Assembly: GCF_963678635.1 (NCBI RefSeq)
Contig: NC_087064.1
Coordinates: forward strand, 4,440,411-4,504,410
DNA: 64,000 nt
Origin: Symsagittifera roscoffensis
Taxonomy: Eukaryota; Xenacoelomorpha; Acoela; Convolutidae
Reading direction: 5' to 3'
Positions 1-13,136 of this stretch are shown here, piece after piece (the stretch's first letter is position 1; each line of letters begins with the position of its first letter). The notes beneath the pieces are model-generated. The model was not told the DNA's origin, searched no databases, and worked only from the letters and a program-made list of their open reading frames with translations. A program made the position numbers and the translations under genes.

Positions 1-107
1 TCCCAATAACGTTGTTAATCTCTTAAAACCGTCAATTCGGAAGGTTAGCTGCTAAAATTTCGAATCCATCCAATCTGCAGTTTTGTCCATTCTGGTCGAA
101 CGTCACA
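1..107 (-). repeat. Copy A 3' LTR, partial
   Basis: On the minus strand the sequence leaving the 3' UTR is TGTGACGTTCGACCAGAATG, matching the 5' start of the other LTRs in the window (63063, 41149, 42872). Only the first 107 bases lie inside the window. Confidence 0.85.
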
Positions 108-430
108 TACTCCTCGGACAGCCCGGTCAATGTTCGTAAAACTGGTACAGTGTCATCGAACAGAATTTACAAAATGCACGAAATTACTTTTATCCGCGTT
201 ATATCGACTCACTGCAGAATATAAATGGCATCATAGTACACTACTATAGCCTTCTAAATTTATTCACTAATATGCACTTTGAGGATATGACTTAAGATAA
301 AACATTTTTTCTGACTTCCAACGTCAGTGCCCTGATTTAAAACTTTTTCTCCTAGGTTTTAAAAAGTGTTAGTTTGCAGGACAGTCCTGCCAACCAACAA
401 GCTAAAATTATCCTACTTTGCTTCTTCCCT
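108..430 (-). other. Copy A 3' UTR remnant with polypurine-like tract
   Basis: This matches the 3' UTRs of copies B and C. Next to the LTR is a variant of the polypurine-type motif (minus strand TCCGAGGAGTA at 108-118). The stem-loop seen at 62757-62785 in copy B is recognisable around 370-400. The 3' UTR is joined directly to the middle of the accessory frame near 427-436 by a deletion; GAAG is shared at the junction, suggesting microhomology-mediated loss. Confidence 0.75.
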
Positions 431-1660
431 TCACTCAGGAAAGGGTTGTACGCTATCCCTATGACTCCGGACACGTAACAGTATGACTTCTTTCTGATTG
501 GTCCACAGTATTCATTGGATTTCGGCAGTGCTCCCATGGATTCCTTAGTGAGCCTCAGTTCTTTGTTCGAGAATCTACTGATTTTGTCTATTTTCCTCAT
601 AGGTTCTAGCTCCTCGGGTTCTTTCATGTTCACCCTCATCGGCTTGCTTTGATGCATATCCAGCAGTGCTAGCAAGAGTAAGGCTTTTACTCGTTCATCG
701 CCCTCCCTCAGCATCTTGGCACAGGTGTTCAATGCTGGCACTGAAATCTGCTCTATCAGGAATCGAATGAAACAGAGAGCGTACTCCGCTTCGCGCACGC
801 TACTGCTGCTCCCTCTTGTGTTATCAGATCCCTCAAGTTCGTCATCAGGAATACCTTCTCTTCTTTTGACCTTTTCCTTTCTTCTGAGTCATATTCCCCG
901 CGAGTCAATCCCATCATGAACCAGGCGAACCTCAGTTGTAATTCGGTTCTCACGTAAGGTACTGCCATGAGAGCGTGTATTCTCGGCGTAGTCCTCATTT
1001 CCTCTTCAAAGTACCTCAAAACCACTGCTTTCCATGGAAGGCTCACTAATTGCTCAATCGTTTCCGCCTGCATCTCAGAGGACGCTAGAGTCCCGTAAGC
1101 CTTCTGCTTGAGGGCGGTGCCTTGCAACATTGTCTCCAGATACCCTTCCATGGCACTCTTGTCTTCCAGAGCCATCACATATCCTCTAGCCGAGTTTCGG
1201 TACTCCAACATCTCCATGTATCACCGGCGGGTTCATCTTTTGACACAGTCTCCGACACTGTCAGTCGGTTATACTCCACTGGTACTAGTTGTCCTGCGAC
1301 ACTTCCCTTTCCGTGGTTCATGGGAGACGGTTTAAAGTCTTTCATGGTACTTATTCCACATTGGCTGAGTATCTCCATTTCCAAGGTTGCTCCAGTCAGA
1401 GTGCGGTCGCTCCTTTTGGATTTACAACCTGTTGGTTTTATCCCTGCCATGAGAATGGGTGGCACTATTGCTACATCAGATAAAATTCTGTCCGTGCCAG
1501 GCAATTGATAATCACCTTGTCCCGAATCCATGACCTCTTCGACTCATTTTCTTTTCGCTGAATTGACAGCTCTTATCGATATCTCCGAATCCACCTTCGT
1601 CTTTCCTGCTCTCCTCGGTATCACTTTGCTGCCTAATTTCATCTTCATCTCGTTGAAATT
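431..1660 (-). pseudogene. Copy A accessory-frame remnant (same type as the 1029-codon frame of copy B)
   Basis: Three overlapping minus-strand frames (1531-1175, 1217-756, 798-431) match the first 370 or so residues of the copy B frame at 59154, including the start region MDSGQGDYQL and the later GPIRKKSY block. Frameshifts separate them and the second half is deleted. At the 5' end (1532-1660) lies the last part of the preceding 236-codon frame. Relative to copy B this copy has one extra base near 1570, which puts the two frames in the same phase, with a TGA between them. This suggests that the two frames of copy B were once continuous. Function unknown. Confidence 0.8.
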
Positions 1661-1913
1661 TATTTAAAACAGCCAGATAAAAAGATTTTGATCCTAAAAC
1701 TAATTAAAATCAATCGGTCTCTAAAACTTTGGAATTCGGCCTAAGATTGGACAGTCCAAACTTTGGATCTATTCCTAAGATCGTCATTCAGTTGTTCATG
1801 GTCACTAACTCATTCTTACCCAGGATCTTAATAACATGACACATAACATAAAATAACACACATATCACACACTACATAATTTAGTCCAACACCCTCCTGC
1901 ACGTCACCTTAAC
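1661..1913 (-). other. Copy A pol-to-accessory intergenic remnant
   Basis: This is homologous to 56340-56606 in copy B (for example the stretch around 1725-1760). About 2.4 kb is missing at 1660/1661 relative to copy B, removing the whole 607-codon frame and most of the 236-codon frame. No gene is seen here. Confidence 0.7.
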
Positions 1914-4900
1914 TCAGCCTATACTTAAGTAATATTTCTTATGTAAGTATACTTGTATATTAGTATCAGAGAAGATCACGTGTACAAGCGCGTACAATTC
2001 CCGAGGATGCAGTCATCCTCTGTTCGGATCGTACACTGGAAGCGAGAGCTCCTTCACGTCCCTTTCCACGAGGAAGTCTCTCAACCTCGTCAAGGACAAG
2101 ACTAGGTTTTCCGGGTCCACGTGCCGCTTCTCCGTCGCCCGTGTCACTAAGAAACATAGGTATTTTCCCGGTATCTGTGACGCCGCCGGAGGCAAGGCTG
2201 CTACGCCCCCTATTCCTGGTCTTTGCTTCCAAAGGAATTCTATGTTTTTATATTCTCTCTTAAAATCTGCTGCTAACGCTGTCTTAAAACTCATGTCTGC
2301 TGTGATTGCTATTGCACCTGTTCTATCTGTGAGTATGAAATCGCTGTCTGTTAGTATTATGCTACTTGAATATTCATTTGGTAAGTTAAAATATGACTCA
2401 ACTACCCTCCCTATGTCAGGTTTCTTTGGTTCTTCGCCTGTTTCTGCTTCTAAATCCCCTGTCTCGCTTGCTATTCTTAATTTTTTATTAATAAATTTTC
2501 AGTGTAGGTAAGTCCTACCCCCACTCCCCGGACAAAAATATCCATCGACGTCCCCGTCGATCGCATACCTGGTATCAAATCGAGATAAGAAGCCTGAATG
2601 AGTAGTCGCCCCTCCTGGGCAGCCCAGGAAGGATCTTCTCTTTCGGTTTTCATGTATTTCATGCTTTCACGATCTACATCTTGAATCGTGACACTGGTCT
2701 CTTTTGGGTCCGATGTCATTTCGTTCAGCCATTCCAAGACACGCAGATTCGTCAAGTCTTGTTCATATGACTGCTGTTGCTCGTCGTCGAATTCTTCCTC
2801 GGGTTTCGACCGGTCATCGACCCACTCATCGTCGTGATCATCGACTATGTCAATGTCCTGTGACACGGTTATTTCCTCTAGACCCACTACTTCTTCCCCT
2901 ATCTTCTTTAGGTCTATCCTGTCCACTACAAAATCGTCGCCGTAAGGGTTATATTTCTTCTTGGATCTTGTCCTGTCATTCTGACGAGTCTGTATCGTGA
3001 ACGGAAGATCCGGTTCCAAGTTCTTGGGAACCTGCCTTTGTTCAGGGTCTTGCCAGTCCTCTTCTGCGTAGGGTAAAGTTTCATCGTCTGCTTCAATCAG
3101 CTCATTTGGGTCCAGGTCCAGTGGTGTACTCGTTACTTCCTCTATGACTTCATTTCCATCATTCTTTTCCCTGGTGCCCTTCTCATTGACCTCACAAGCA
3201 GGGTTCATCATTAGATAATCCCCTTCTTCCATGTCTGCAGGTATACACCAGTCTTCTGTCGATTGATTGTGTGGCTTAATGTTTTCGTAATGAGCGGCTC
3301 GGCCAGTACTCAGTCTATCAAAGCGTCCCTCCTGGTGCACCTCCGTAATCATGAAGGGTCCCCTCCACTTTTTTAAAAGCTTTTTCGTTCCTTTCGGTGG
3401 TATGACGTTCTGAAATACCCATACGTAGTCCTCTACCGAATAAATTTTTGCACCAGCTGCTTTTTGTCAAATTTTTTCCTCTGCCTTGCCTGTGCGTGCT
3501 GAGTATTTCGTCTACATAAGTCGTTCAACTCTTGCTGACGTCTAATTACATCCCTTACATAGACCTGTGATGACGTCTTCTTCCCCTGATACTCTGGGTA
3601 GAAGAAAGTCAAGGGCAAAGACTTCTCGTGCCCGGTCAGCATCATATGTGGACTAACTCCGGTGGTGGAATGTTGTATGCTATTGTAAGCTCCCATCACC
3701 TGTGGAAGGTATCTGTCCCAATCGGTCATGTACCTGGAACAATATACCCTCAGCATCGACACTAACCTTCGATTCTGCCTTTCCACGAAGCCATTTGTCT
3801 GGGGATGGTATGTCGTAGATTGAGCTTGAGCAACCTGTGCGCGTCTCATTAGCTCTTTCGTGAGCACTCCTACAAAAGCTGTTCCCTTATCCGATTGAAA
3901 CGTCATCGGACAACCGTGTCTCGCTATCCACGTATTGATCAGGTGGTCGCACGTCTCTTCCGCGAGGCAGTTATGCAGGGCACGGCCTCTGCATACTTCG
4001 TGAAGTGATCTATCATGACCAAGACCTGATTATAACCACTGTCTGTCATGCATATCTTTTGGTGATCTATCTGCACCACCTCGTTGAATTCAGACGATTC
4101 AATCGATTGTAAGGGAAATCGCAATTTCCTTGGATCCTTGACCTGTTGGCATGACAGACATGCTGTTACCCACTTCTCGCATGCCTTTTTCATTCCAGGC
4201 CACTCAAAGCGCTTCAGGATCCTCTGATACACTTTTTCGATCCCCTGATGGCCCATCTGATCATGCGACCTGAATAAGAGTTCTGTCTGATAGAGTTGCG
4301 GCAACACTATCGCGTTAGACTTGTATAGGACTTTGTCTTCATCTCTTCTCTTGCAAGCCACAATCCCGTCCTTGTTCAAGTATAACTTTCCCTCTTTCTG
4401 CATGAAATACTGTCTCAGAATGCGGTAACTGTCTTCCTCGTGGTCTCCTTTGTCCGGAGAACCATTTTCGATCCACCTTTTCAGGTTGCTTGTCATGCGG
4501 TCATTTCTCTGCGCTCTTAGAAGATCCGAGAGTCTGTATCTCGCCTTCAAATACGTCTTCATGACCCTCATCTGACTATTCAACTCATTGGGCCGATGCG
4601 TATCCTCTTCCATCTTAACGCACCAAATCTTTGCCAATGGCTGTGTTTCCTGTTCGAATGGCTGAAGATCAGTCCTGACTACCTCTTTTTGCGGCAACAG
4701 ACTCATCGAACGTTTCGATACCGCTATTGTCTCCAGATCATCCGCTGCGTTATCAAAGACTCTTTCACCTGGTATGAGGTAGCGATCACTATCAGGGTCC
4801 TGGTATACCTCTCTATCCAGATCCCTTGCTCGAGTTTCCACTAGTAGTGTGTGGATCGCTAATTCTGACAGTTCCGATCCTGAGCTCGAGTTCCTGTCTG

Positions 4901-7900
4901 AGTAGGAGTCAATTCCTGAGTTTCGGGAGTTGTCATCTATTGATGAGTCTGCGACGGAGTCTGCACCATCTCCTGGGTCAGTTCTGTGCTTTCTTCTCAT
5001 CCATCTGAACTCCCCGGACAAAACTTTGTTCTCTAGGTCCTACCTCCCATCAGGAACTTCCTCATCTACATCAGACCCCCCGGATAAACTTCCTTGCCCC
5101 GGGTGTTGATCTTGAACTCGCTGGCTCTTCTCATCGTTCGTCTCCCCGGACAAACAATCTTGCACCACGTTTCGTTCAAGCTTTTCACCTTCTTTATCCT
5201 GGTCCACAAAGGTAACGGTTTTCCTTCGCGTATTGCTCCCCTGTTCTTTCCGTCCAAAAGAAGTACTGGTTAAAACCTCGTGTGGTATTGAGGATACTAG
5301 TTGCTGAACTATTGCCCTACAATCCCTCTCGTTCTCTTCATGTTGTCGTCTGGACGGCATGACCTTCACCTTCTCCCTGACTGTCAGTGATGCCACTGCT
5401 GCTGCCCACTCGGGGTCATCTCTGGTCACTTCTCTTTCCAACAACCCACCCAGCATCCGCATCACTTGCGGTGCGACCTGCACCGTTTTATCCAATAATG
5501 ACAGGCTGTTTATGTAAAGGCAAGAGAGTTCCTGCTGGACCAAGGTTGAGCGCAACAAGAGATCCAAGGGCACCGGGCCCTTCTTGGATAAAATATTCAT
5601 CTCGGCTTCCTTCTCTACAGGTAACTCAGGATGTCCTGGGATTGGATGACCAGACTTGTCCAACCATCTCGTCAAGGGAAGCGCTTCTTCAGTTTCTTTG
5701 TCCAGAAACGACAACACTTCCTTGATTTCTGCCTGATTGGCTTGCTTCTGTTCTAATCTTTCATAGAACTCGGTCTTCTTGCTGAGGTTGTCAGCATTCT
5801 GGTGTTTGTCACGCATCCTGTGCTCGATTATCATGTGGTAGCCACCTAACCTTACTATCCATCTACCAATGTAACTCTGATCCATCGAGTATGTCTTTAA
5901 CCAGGATAACGCCCTGTTGTCCACGCGTAACTTAAAGGGAGCGCTCCCCAAGTATGCGCGGTACTTTTCCACAAATGTGACTACTGCAAACATTTCTGCT
6001 TTTGGTGCACCATATTTCATCTCTGTGTCACTTAACACCTTACTGCCTTATGCAATGGGACGGAGAACGGTTCTCCCATTCCATTCCTGCTCCTGATGCA
6101 GTATTCCCGAGATGGCTACTACTGATGCGTATGTATCAAGGACATAAATGCCCTTTTCAGTAGGCATGCCTAGCACTGGCGCTTCGTACAGTTCCCGCTT
6201 TATGTTCTCAAAAGCCGTTTGAGCTTCATCGCTCCATGCGAACTTTTTCCCTTTGTTGCGCATCAGCTTCTGTATCGGATACACCTTGTCTGCATATCCT
6301 TTTATGAACTCACGGTAGTAGTTGGCAAACCCTAGGAAGCTCATGAGCTGTGTGTACGTTCTGGGAGCCTTCCATGTCAACACAGCTTCTACTGCATCTG
6401 GATCCGGCCTCACACCATCCCTTCTCAGTGTTCTATCTATGGTCCACCATTCTTCCCAGGTACTTGATTGAATCACTAAGGATTTCACATTTCGATGGTT
6501 TGCACTTCAAGCCTGCTCTTTTCATGCATCAAAAGACCTCATCGAGCCAATCAATATGGTCTTCCAGGGTCGGTGTTGCTTTGACTATGTCATCCACGTA
6601 ACCCATCACAAGATTCCCGTACTTCTTTGTCACTCCGGTCAAAGCCTTAGCCATCAGTCTTTGAAAAGTGGCCGTTGCGTTGCACAAGCCGAAGGGCATC
6701 CTTTTTCACTGGTACAACCCCAACTCACACGCGAATCCAGTCTTTTCTCTATCCTTCTGCTGCAGAGGGACCTGCCAGAAGGCAGAACCCAAGTCCAATG
6801 TGGTGAAGAACTTGGCATCACCAAGTTTAGAGTGGCTCTCGTCTATTCGCGGTATTGGGTACGCATCTTTTATTGTTACCGCGTTCAAGTAGCGAAAGTC
6901 GCAACAAAACCTATGCTGCCCCTCTTTTTTTCCTCCATTACTACCCCGCAAGCCCATGGCGATTTCGAGGGTTCTATCGTGTCGTATTCGAGCAACATTT
7001 CTATTTCCGCCCGGCACGCTTCCGATTTATGTGGCGCCATTCGTCTTGCGCCTTCCCTATGGGGAACGGCGCCTTCCTCAAATTCGATTTCGTGTTTGAC
7101 GAAATTACAGCATATCCCATATCCGCCTTATGTCTTGAAAATACATCCGCGTTCCAATTTAAAACCTCCCGTAGTAGCTCGAAACCTCCCTCGCCTATTT
7201 TCCCTTCTCAGTGTTCTATCTCTGGCAAACCCAGTTTGTCAGACTCTAGTTCATATGACGAGGGGTGTTCCGGAAAATTCGAGCAGCTCGATAAGCCGTC
7301 GTCCGTGTCAAACTTCATTGAAAACAATTTATGAACAGATTTTAATTCATTAAAACTTTTTGAAATTTTATCTTTTTGGCATGATAAGGACAGTCTTTCA
7401 CACTATATTTTTTCAGGTTTTGTGTCTCTTCATAGTCGGTCCTCATCGGCAAAGCGTAACCAAGCTTCTTTCCACGCTGGATTGAAACCGTGGTGCCCAG
7501 TGTGTTCAATAAAACACTGACACACAGTCCGTTTCGCGTTACCGAGAAGCTCCGGCCTAAAATCACTGAGCTTTGACTATTTGTATTCGGTACCAAACAA
7601 ACCTGTTTACTATCACTTAACGAATTTAAGTTTCTCATTCTAAAAATTGCTACTATTGCTTGTCCCGGCTGTAGTTTTACTTTTCTGTCTAAAAAAATTG
7701 GTACCTTGTTTTTGTCTGTTATTATCCTATTAATTGGTTACTTAACATATTTTCGATCCGGGTTCCTAATCCTTATTAGACCGTTGTTCAAGTCGATCAT
7801 CACGTCAAAATTCCTGACAAAATCTCTGCCCAGATGAATTGGTCGGCGTCGTCCAAATTCTCTACCACCAGGAAGCTCATCCAAAGATCCCGTCCTCCCA

Positions 7901-8690
7901 TGTGGAGGACCGTTATTGGTGTTCTTCCGGCTACGTAGATAGCTCCTCGATTGGCGGCGGCCAGTCGGAAATTCGTTGGAACTAGATCTTCCCTCGTGAA
8001 GCCCATTCTTTCCTAAGTTTTTATCGGCATCACACTCACTACCGCTCCTGTGTCCAGAAGCCCTGTGACTCCAATTTTCTTGCCATTGGTGTCGAGCAGA
8101 TGTGCAGTCACATCTGCTTAGTACCCAATGTGTACTGCGGCTTGCTCCATCATGGCATCATGGCCTATCCTGCGGACTTTGAGTTCTTCTTCACCCAGAT
8201 AGATCTGCCCTATCTGGTCACAGTCTGTTGTCACATATGTCCTAGTGTAGATACTGATTCCATCCACGTTCAGCATCACTTGATACGGCCCGTAGACCTC
8301 TAGGTAGCGTCCACCCTTTGTTAGTAGTGCTCGCACAGCTCTCGACTCAGTGCGTGGCTCCACCTGCCTCAGATAATCTGCATATGTGTCCAAATGCATC
8401 AAAGTGAACTCGGATGGTTCACTCAGATTCCTGATTACCTGGTGTCCAGCCACTGAAATTATCGACTGTATCTTGCTTCCCTGTGGCACCATGCCGAACC
8501 TCTGACTGGAGATCACATTAAATTTCATGCTCAAACTGCTTGGTGCTTTGGTCTCCTCGACCTCCGTTGCTTCAGGGTATTCAGTTTCTCCTGTAGTTTC
8601 TCATTTTCCAGTTCGAGTTTCACTTTTTGTTCGATCTCTTTCGTCACCAGTTCCTGCTGCATTCTTTTTAGAGCATCCCTCGCGGCTGCC
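1914..8690 (-). pseudogene. pol: Copy A pol remnant (protease, RT, RNase H, integrase, macro-like tail)
   Basis: All pol domains can be followed in order on the minus strand but in pieces. Protease-region sequence lies at 8534-7700 and the RT block with YVDD near 6595. RNase H with D-N-R-A-L-S-W lies in 6038-5040. The integrase covers 5021-3433; its second catalytic Asp is kept (Q-S-D-K-G), with the usual Asn after it changed to Lys. The acidic tail is 3352-2477 and the macro-like end 2477-1914. Stops or frameshifts lie near 2013, 3433, 5030, 6043, 6490, 7340 and 8035. The macro-like end has a TGA where copy B has AGA. This is an ancient non-functional copy, useful for comparison. Confidence 0.85.
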
Positions 8691-10170
8691 CTATAATCAA
8701 TCTTGAAGTCGTGGGCCGTTGCGGTTTGTCTTTTCTGCGCGCCTCCGCTTCACTCAATAGGCGAGCCTTGCTGGCTTTCACTCCTGATAAAGCTTCGTCA
8801 TGCCTTGGATGCTTGATGTCTGCTACAGCATTCCAGAATTTCGGGCAATCCGATTTAAAATGACCTTCCAAGTTGCAAAAGAAACACCTCGGGCCGAATT
8901 TTGCAATTTTTTTTCTCATGAAATCTTCATGATCGACTTCTGACGCATCTTTGTCCTCGAAGCTAAAGCCTATTGCTTTCATGCCCTGTTTATAAGTTGG
9001 GCATGCTGACACGTCATCGTCCATTGAACTGCAATTGGCACAAGAGCGTCTCTTTTCCATATCATCCCTCGGTTTGTACCAGTTGTTCCCTTGGTTTGCT
9101 GGTCCGTTGTTAAAGTTGACATAATTGTTCTTATAGTATCCAGATCTCGAAGGAGATTTCAACAAAAGATACTCTTTTGACTTGAGCCTCAACTCCTCTG
9201 GTGTTTGCGCATTGGTAGATAGTGGTGTGTAATGCGTTGCTAACATTGTTCGAACTTCATCATTCTTCACACCATCGATGAATTTTGAGGCTACCGCCAG
9301 GTTCATCCTCCTGTTCCACTCGTCCGGTTGGCTACGCCTTCTAAGCATCTCCAAATCTGTTAAAAACTTGTCTGTCGTCTCATCTTCTCGTTGCCTCCTT
9401 TTCTCGAAGCGCATCATTGCTTGGTGTCCCTGCACTCCTGACCCAAAACGATTCAACAAGATTTCGAAGATTTTCTCAGCAGTATCCCGCTGATAGTGGT
9501 TTTTGGCCATCACACAGTTTAGGGCTGTCCCTTCCAAGTTACTAGTGAGCGCACTGCACTCTTGCCTTTCTGACAGGTCTTCTTCCTCAAAATGCAGTTT
9601 CATCACCTCTATCCAGGTGTCAATGCAGCCGTCAGATTCGTCTTTATAGCATCTTGGTTTCTTGAAGACTCTTCTAGACTTTTCACTGCGTTCATTAGTT
9701 CTGGATAACCTCGTCAGGAATGTCTCCAAAGACCTGTTCAGGGGTTCAAAGGCTGTGGCCATTGCCGTAGCATCTTTTGAGTGCCCCGCCTGAGTATAAT
9801 CGCACCTTGTTAAGGGCTCTGTATTCGGTGCATCCCTGCAATCCGAATCGCCGTGACTGTTCCCCCCTTGGCCCACATGACTCTTCCCTGGGCTCGCATG
9901 TCTCCTGTTACCGGAATCACCTCTCCCAGTCGCATGTGTGCCTTGCGTCGGTCGATGGTTTGAGGTCTGTCTGTTCCCAGTTGAACTTGCTCTACTGTTT
10001 GGGCCCCATGTTCTATTATCCCTTGTGGCATGGCCTGATGAACTGCCCCTACCTCTAGTGGATCCATATGTCCTCCTCTAGTGGATCCATATTGGTTTTC
10101 TTTGCTCTTCAGGTATGAATTTCCTGGAGCTATCACCTCGTTTAGGTATCCTTGACTTGTCTAGACTCAT
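8691..10170 (-). pseudogene. gag: Copy A gag remnant
   Basis: The gag start (Met at 10170, M-S-L-D-K-S-R) is kept for about 25 codons and then jumps to the Gly/Arg-rich region, so about 400 residues including the coiled coil are deleted. The capsid-like part and both zinc knuckles follow (9876-8691). The first knuckle reads C-x2-C-x4-D, lacking the His present in copy B; the second (C-F-F-C...H...C) is intact. An 18-base direct repeat (CTCTAGTGGATCCATAT type) lies at the deletion, near 10052-10095. The capsid part is continuous here across the place where copy B has a 28-base deletion. Confidence 0.85.
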
Positions 10171-13136
10171 TTTCACTTTATCACTTCTTACTATCTATAC
10201 ACTCAGTTCGATTGCTAGTGTCCTTTTGATCTGACTACTGATAATAATAACACAACACAATAAATTCCAAAAGTTTCTAATAAATAGTGACCAAGAATCC
10301 TTGAATGTTATCACGGCACAGCGTTTATTCAACTTATTCACAATAATCAATTATTAGTCGTAAGATTTGAGAACTAGCACAGTATGATGATATCAGTCAA
10401 TTTAAAAGATAGTGTATTCACTACCCAATCAAGCACAAACTGTTGATTTTAAAACCAGATATAACAAAATAAGATTTTTTCTATGAAAAAATTATGTGTA
10501 TTTTACTTTTAGTTGGTCGCAGTACAATAGTCGAATTTGTTTTTATAAGGAAAGAGCTTTCCCTGCCTGGTGCTGCACCAAAAAGACAAATCTTGAAGGC
10601 AGTAATTTTCTCAAGTGGGCGTCTATTGCACCCACCGAGTTCTGTGATACCTATCTGCCTTCGGACTGCCCGAGCTAGACCTACTAAAATCCTCAGGGCA
10701 GTCACTTTTCCCAAAAACTTTTTGGATTTCAATCCACACCAATGAGTTAAGCACTTTTTTTAAATTTAGAATTAGTGTCGCGAATATCCGAGTTTGGACC
10801 TGTTTTGTTTTGGTCTGGTCTTTTTTGAAAGGCAAGTTACCAGTGCAGTCACTGGTTCCTAGCCTGTCTCTTAATAACCTAACACCCCTCTCTACTATCT
10901 TTTCTTCTGTTTACCTAAGTCCTTTAACAAAATAATACCCCTCCGGGTTGACAAAAACAGTACCCCTCCGGATTGGCAAAATTGAGACCCCTCCGGATTG
11001 GGACCCTATGGGTTAGCTAATGTAAGATCCCTCCGGATTGGGACCCCTCCGAATTAGGAAAAATTTGGACCCCTCCTGATTGGGACCCCTGCGGTTTAGG
11101 AAAATTTGGACCCCTCCTTATTGGGACCCCTCCGGTTTTGTAAAAATAGCTTTTCAGAGACTTCCTTGATTTTCAACCTATACCCCTCCGGATACGTTCT
11201 CCGATGCTAGTATGCTGTTTTTGTCAACTAGGAAGGGTACGTGGTCCTTCCCTAAACCCTTCCGGATTGAAATTAAGCCTCTTGTTTGACAATTCACGCC
11301 AACGGTGAAGGGTCTTATCGCAAGCCTAATTTCGGCTCTATCTAGGTTTTCTGGTGCCTTCAGCCTTCCCTATTCTTCTGGAACAGCGTAAAATTGCCTT
11401 ATTCAACCGTTTCTACCCTTTGGTAGGGGTGTAAGGGCTTTCCAAAAAATTTTTTTTATAAAACGTGAGTGGTCTACCCTCCCGAATTGGTGAATTTGCT
11501 AAAAACAATCTCACAAAACTTTCACGCTTATTTTTTTGAATAAGTTTCGTTCTTATTAGTAAGCTCAGCTAATTTCTGATCTAATGGTACCAAGATTAAC
11601 CGGATTTGTCCAGTAGTTTCAAAGTTATTAACCAAAACGTCTTTTTTCTAAGGTTCAAAAATTTTCTCTCTTATAGGTTCCGCCTAACTTTTTCCGCAAT
11701 TCTGTTCTTTTTGACCTAAAATTTATTGATCCGAGCTCAAAAGGCCTATACTCTTCTAGTTCATTGCAAAAAAGCCGATATAAAACGCTTTAGTTGAAAA
11801 AATTTGCGAAAAACTATGCTACCTGGACCCCTCCGGATTGATGAATCCACTGAATCAAACACGTTAAGTTCGATTTCTCTGTAATCCGGAAGGCTTTCGG
11901 TAAACGGGTCTTAAAACCTGTGGATTCACTAGTAGACGTTGTCCGAACAACTATTTTTACTGTCCTAACTCAAAAATTTCAAATTTTTTTTTGATTTTAT
12001 AGTGTTCCGTTTTCTCAAAAATCGCGAAAATTCGGTTTTTGGTACCAAAATAGTTCCAACCACTTCTGAACTAAACTCAACCGGTTCTACCTATTAAACT
12101 AGCACAGTTACAATGTAACGCACTAATTTAGTGTTTTTTTCCGTTTCAAAAATTATCGATATTTCAAAAATCGCGATTTGTATGGGGATCAAAATATCGC
12201 TATTTTGACCCTAAAAACCGTTCCGCTTACTGTGTTTTTCACTGAAAAACGAAATAGGAGTATTAATAAAGGCTAAATAAATGATAATATTAGTAATACT
12301 ATATCCCTCCGGGTTTGTTCAATATCCGAATTAAGGTGCTTAACTCGGATTTTCGCAGTTCGGTGAAGGGTCACTACAGTGCAGCACTGTCGAGCCCCCC
12401 TCAGAATACTATCTTATTTTTTGTACCAAAAGGGATACAAAACTTGTTAACGATAACCAACAGTCGACTGTCGTTGTCGTTGAGCCCTCCTTGTTGCTCC
12501 TTGTACTGCTTGACGGATCAGTCTTCTCCCAAGACCCCTCCGGATTGAGCGCAAATCAGCAGACCCTTCCGGGTTGAGCACAAATTAGCATTAACGTGCT
12601 TAAATACTCAAACAACCCTAGAGTACAAGCCTCACAAACGGGCTAAAAAAATGATCGTAACGATCTTGATTGATATAAATGCCTGTAACAACAATATATC
12701 TATCAACAACAAACGGGAGGGTCGGATCACATCTTGTCTGGGGGGATGATTTCTACTGATTTTTTTACCTTTTTTACTGTTTTTGGTTTTTTCGGTTATT
12801 TTTTTTATGTTTTTTGTTTTTCTTGGGTACTATACTACTTTTTGTTTGGTTTTATATATCTTTAAGTGTTTTTGGTCACGAACCACTCAGGAGATGACGG
12901 GACCGCGAATCCCCCCACCCTTCCTGGTTCGTGAATTTTCGGTCTTAACTAGGTTAAAAAGCTATTCACGGAAATCTGGAAGGCTTCCGCGTTCCGAACT
13001 ACCCCTCCACCCCGGCGGTTAGGGCCTATTAGGGGCGTTATTATGAGCATCCGTTTGGCGCGGAGTGCTCGTTAACGGTTCTGCCGGTCATGATGTTAAA
13101 AAAGAATAACACCCAGGAGCGCAATAAAAACATCTA
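10171..13136 (-). other. Copy A 5' leader (untranslated, about 3 kb)
   Basis: No long frame on either strand; short frames are not conserved as protein. It contains the CCGGAGGGGT-type motif cluster (reverse complement CCCCTCCGG) at about 10935-11190, scattered further copies, the stem-loop homologous to 44577-44605 (near 12335-12365) and, next to the LTR, a mutated primer-binding-like site (13107-13124). It is the left arm of the head-to-head pair and is duplicated at 19521-22459. Confidence 0.8.

Noticed and set aside
10481-10745. Overlapping 60-83-codon frames on both strands as genes
   Set aside because: They lie in leader sequence, overlap on both strands, vary between duplicates and have no recognisable motif.
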